A DNA stretch of 45,015 nt, taken from NCBI GenBank assembly GCA_015680685.1, contig MNCI01018082.1, forward strand, positions 1,004,472 to 1,049,486, given 5' to 3'. Positions 42,152 through 45,015 of the stretch are shown piece after piece. The notes beneath the pieces are model-generated. The model made no database searches and had not been told where the DNA came from. It was given only the letters and a program-made list of their open reading frames with translations. The position numbers and the translations under genes are program-made. This DNA is from Gnetum montanum (lineage: Eukaryota; Streptophyta; Gnetopsida; Gnetales; Gnetaceae). The stretch's first letter is position 1. The number at the start of each line of letters is the position of its first letter.

Positions 42152-42371
42152 GTGTAAAGTAAATTTGAAATTCCCACTAATTCTACTAACCAACTTTGCC
42201 AGTTAGCCAAAACTTATTTAATTTCCATCATCATACAGTTGACTAATTCAAATTCCACCTTTTGGTTGTTGAAATTAATTAACCACTATGTAGTTATCTA
42301 ACCATCACTCCTAGTTGCACTCATTATAAATAATGATTATTTAGGATAATATAAATTTAATAATTAAACTA

Positions 42372-42765
42372 ACACTTTAAAAAAATGCCCCCCCACTTGC
42401 AGCCACTCTTTAGACATATGAACACACACCTCAGAGTCGACCACAACTATCTCCCTGAAAATTGACATTGAAAACCCAAAGCGAGTCTTCTATACAATTA
42501 CTCATAAAGGTTTTGGGTGTTGATTATAGAGTGTTGGATCTCACAATGAGATCCAGGGTATGGCAACGGGAGATATGTCCTTAATCAAACATTAGCTCAT
42601 TGGTCAACAACGGGGGGCCCTAGAATGAAGGGAGGGTCACCCCAAGACACAACCCTAGAAGTTTCGCACCCAATTCACACCCTAGAACTTTCGAACCCAA
42701 GAATAATTAAATATTCATGGGGGCCCCAACCAAGGATTAGCTGCAAGTGGAGGGCATTTTTTTTG
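42372..42765. mobile_element. MITE-like element with ~25-bp inverted terminal repeats
   Basis: 394 bp. The arms 42379-42403 (A7, TG, C7, ACTTGCAGC) and 42741-42764 plus neighbours (GCTGCAAGTGGAGGGCA, then T8) are inverted copies differing by one substitution and one indel. AAACTA flanks both sides (42366-42371 and 42766-42771), a possible target duplication. It contains an internal hairpin TGGATCTCA-CAA-TGAGATCCA (42535-42555). There is no coding capacity. The superfamily is unclear: the six-base duplication could be part of an eight-base hAT-type site. Confidence 0.55.
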
Positions 42766-42879
42766 AAACTAGTACTCCAACGTATTCATGTTTTTATAAT
42801 ATTATATAGACTTATCTAAGCATATGTATAGGATATATATGCTATGGTTAAATATTATANCATATAGATATATATAGGT

Positions 42880-44669
42880 TTAAGTTGTGGATAGTTGTCC
42901 AAAATAATGTTTCATATGTAAAACATTATACGAAAACTGCAACTCTATCCCACTTAATGTTGATAACTTGTAAGTGTCCTTCGATAATTGTTTTTTGATT
43001 TAAAATGGACTAATCCATAGTGCTAAAAACCTATTTGGCTTGTTCATATTCCATAATAATACAAGATCATCGATTTTGAAAGTTCTTTTCAGAGCCTTTC
43101 TATTGAATCACCTTTTAACTTGAGAAGTATTCTTTGATAAACTATCTTTAGCTCTATTTATTTTGACTTTTATTCTGATGAGCAGAGTCATGAAACTTCT
43201 ATCTTTATCTATTTTCTCACTATATTTTTGCACAAAATTTAAGGCCAAACTTATTATCTTGTTCATAATTCTAGCAAGCAACCTATAGACCAAGTTATAA
43301 GCTGATATTACAATAGCCTTCTTAAATCTAATACGGACAATTCATAATGCAGATTGCAAGTAATTGATCCAATTTCCTAAATTCCCATCCATTGACTTTC
43401 TAATGTAGGAAATAAGCTTTTTATTTGTACATTTAGCTAAACCATTTCCTTGAGGATAATAATTTAAAGAACAAAATAGAAAGATGGATTTTTTTGATAC
43501 CCATGTTAGAAATTCTCCAAATTGAAAAGCAGGTCCATTATCAGACACCAACACTTCAGGTAGATCAAAACAACTTAGAATCTGATCTTTCAAGAACTTA
43601 ATCAGGTCTAATGCTAAAATTTTCCTCAGAGCCTTTGCTTTAGATCATTTGGTAAAGTAATTGGTAGTTGTGATAATAAAGTTATGCCTGACTCTTGAAG
43701 GAGTAATTGTGCCAATAAAATGTAAGCCCCATTGTTTAAATGGTTTATCAATTTTAAGGGAGCTTTATCCCTTTTTATTTTTCATCCATGAATTTGACAT
43801 TTGTAGCATATTTGAATTTTCAAACTAATATCTTCATACCTATTAGGCCAATAAAAACCATAGCGGAGTATATGTTGCATGGTAGACTTAGAAGACTCAT
43901 AAAACAAATTAGAATGATCATGGAATTGTTCTAGAATAGGACTCATTTGATCATTGTGAACACATTGCAACAAAACCCCTATGAAATCCTTTCTGTATGA
44001 GATTCCATCTTTAATCACAAATTTATTTTCCTTTTTGAAGAAAGCTCTCTTTTAACTTGTAGTTAGGTTATTTGAAACCTTTCGTGTATCAAGGAATTCT
44101 TGAATTTCATCATACTAGTTTCGTTCATGAGTCTTAAGCACACATACTTTATCTTTCCTTGCCATTAACTTGGCCAATCCGATTCTTTTAATGGTTTTGC
44201 ATATTTCCAATGAAAACCACAAACCTTGAAGTTTTATGAGCCATTTCCCTCTCTTCAATCCAATTTCATTTGGAGCTAAGAATTATTTGATTGTAGGCTC
44301 TATTAGCATAATATGAACTAATAAACTTTCCAAGTAATATTTGAAATGCTCAAGTGCCTTAATGACTGCAAATGCTTATTTCTCTAAGTTTGAATAATTT
44401 AGCTCTGAAACTTTCAATTGATATCCAAAAAATCCAATCGTTTCATCTCAACCTTCATATTTTTGAGTTACAATAGCAGCAACTGAATCATTTGAAGCAA
44501 AAACATATAACCAAAAATCTTCTTTCAATTTTGGTTTTACTAAGTATGGAGCTTCTTAAATAGATTTTTTGATTTCTACTAAGGCTCTTTTTAATTCTGG
44601 TGTTTTCTCTACTGGAACATCTTTCTTTAGCATATGCATTAAAGGTTTAGTAATTTTAGTGAATCTAGG
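42880..44669 (-). pseudogene. Element H: RNase H and integrase of a second Ty3/gypsy lineage
   Basis: On the minus strand from 44669: the RT end (PRFTKITKPLMHMLKKDVPV), RNase H (LYVFASNDSVAAIVTQK, AFAVIKALEHFKYYLESLL, then RGKWLIKLQGLWF and GLAKLMA), the integrase zinc finger (44018-43782: QFHDHSN, then CYKCQ), and the integrase core (about 43740-43342) with QWGLHFIGTITP, VLVSDNGPAF and GNGLAKCTNKKLI. The C-terminus is at 43040-42890 (DDLVLLWN, WISPF, then MKHYFG). The first catalytic Asp (normally in GLDFIG) is His and the Glu (normally in GQAESTNK) is Lys. Stops are scattered through it. The N-terminal pol, gag and LTRs are not in the window; the right side is cut by LTR I. Ambiguous base n at 42860. 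Confidence 0.82.
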
Positions 44670-45015
44670 TGATGAGTGGTGAGATACCCCTACACTCAAC
44701 CATACGAATACGAGCGTAGCATGCGCGATCCGTTCGAACTCTGTAGACTAAGTGCCTACATCCCTCATGGAACACTTAAGGTTAACCATTCGTTGTCTTC
44801 CCAGACTTACTTGTAGTTGTCACGGTGTATGGTTAAGTAAGTCCGAGGTATATGATTTTTATGGTCTTTTATGTTTTATGTCTCCTATGCTATTTCGGTG
44901 AAGGGTTGAGAAATTAATTAACTCCAACTAATGAACTAAGTCTAAATTACCTAGCATCAGCATTTGTTTCCACTTACCATACACACCTTGAACCGATGCA
45001 ACCGTGGCTACCAAA
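44670..45015 (-). repeat. LTR I: edge of a further A-type family element
   Basis: Begins TGATGAGTGG at 44670. Reversed, this is the family LTR end: GTATGGTTGAGTGTAGGGG, then the CACTCATCA terminus. The sequence follows the U5 of element A most closely, including its TTGGTAGCCACGGTTGCATC-like stretch at the window edge. It extends beyond the window. It interrupts element H; CTAGG (44665-44669) would be the left target duplication. Confidence 0.88.

Noticed and set aside
1-45015. Elements A and I as the two ends of one larger element
   Set aside because: They are in opposite orientation, so they cannot be an LTR pair of a single element.

Overview
This is a stretch of land-plant nuclear DNA made almost entirely of old, nested LTR retrotransposons. 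No intact host gene is visible. The evidence for a plant is Athila/Tat-type Ty3/gypsy polyproteins, a primer-binding site complementary to plant tRNA-Asp, Ty1/copia RT-RNase H remains, and a probable 'putative plant transposon protein' domain. Dense nesting, clearly diverged LTR pairs and heavy stop-codon decay fit a large, slowly purged genome such as a gymnosperm or another giant-genome plant. That is inference only, and I cannot name the species.

Layout. (1) 1-6112: 3' part of element A (+ strand; gag, protease, long 3' region, PPT, 3' LTR), which has lost RT-RNase H-integrase. (2) 6113-6738: older target DNA. (3) 6739-33975: element C (+ strand), the frame of the window, with LTRs at 6739-7580 and 33118-33975 and target-site duplication CCTAT on both sides. 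Inside C lie: (3a) element D at 9056-17413 (- strand), complete with two LTRs and duplication CTCGT, inserted in C's gag; (3b) a 9.2-kb block at 18543-27740, made of a diverged gag-only relative E (5' LTR, gag, 3' region; no 3' LTR), then a decayed plant-transposon-like ORF with a coiled-coil tail (F), itself split by a probable 1.5-kb solo LTR (G). C resumes at 27740 inside its protease and continues through RT, RNase H and integrase to its 3' LTR. (4) 33981-38106: non-coding DNA with diverged repeats. (5) 38107-40010: a 5'-truncated Ty1/copia element (- strand) with a 321-bp 3' LTR. (6) 40011-42880: unassigned DNA, a stop-riddled ORF with a TATA box, and a 394-bp MITE-like element. (7) 42880-44669: RNase H-integrase of a second, unrelated Ty3/gypsy element (H, - strand). 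(8) 44670-45015: edge of another family LTR (I, - strand).

A, C, D, E and I form one family: LTR ends TGATG/CATCA, a PBS one base inside the LTR, TATAAATA promoters, and in A, C and D a ~1.9-kb 3' region between pol and the PPT. Within the family the U3 enhancer part is modular. A, C and E carry GATATC palindromes upstream of the TATA box, while D carries CTCTAATTATTAGAG palindromes in the same place. Each copy has lost a different part of pol. The most notable unexplained signals are the U3 palindrome modules, a recurrent AGTYRTGGGGG motif, a conserved possible ORF downstream of pol, the in-frame RT/integrase-tail fusion in D, and the MITE-like element at 42372-42765.
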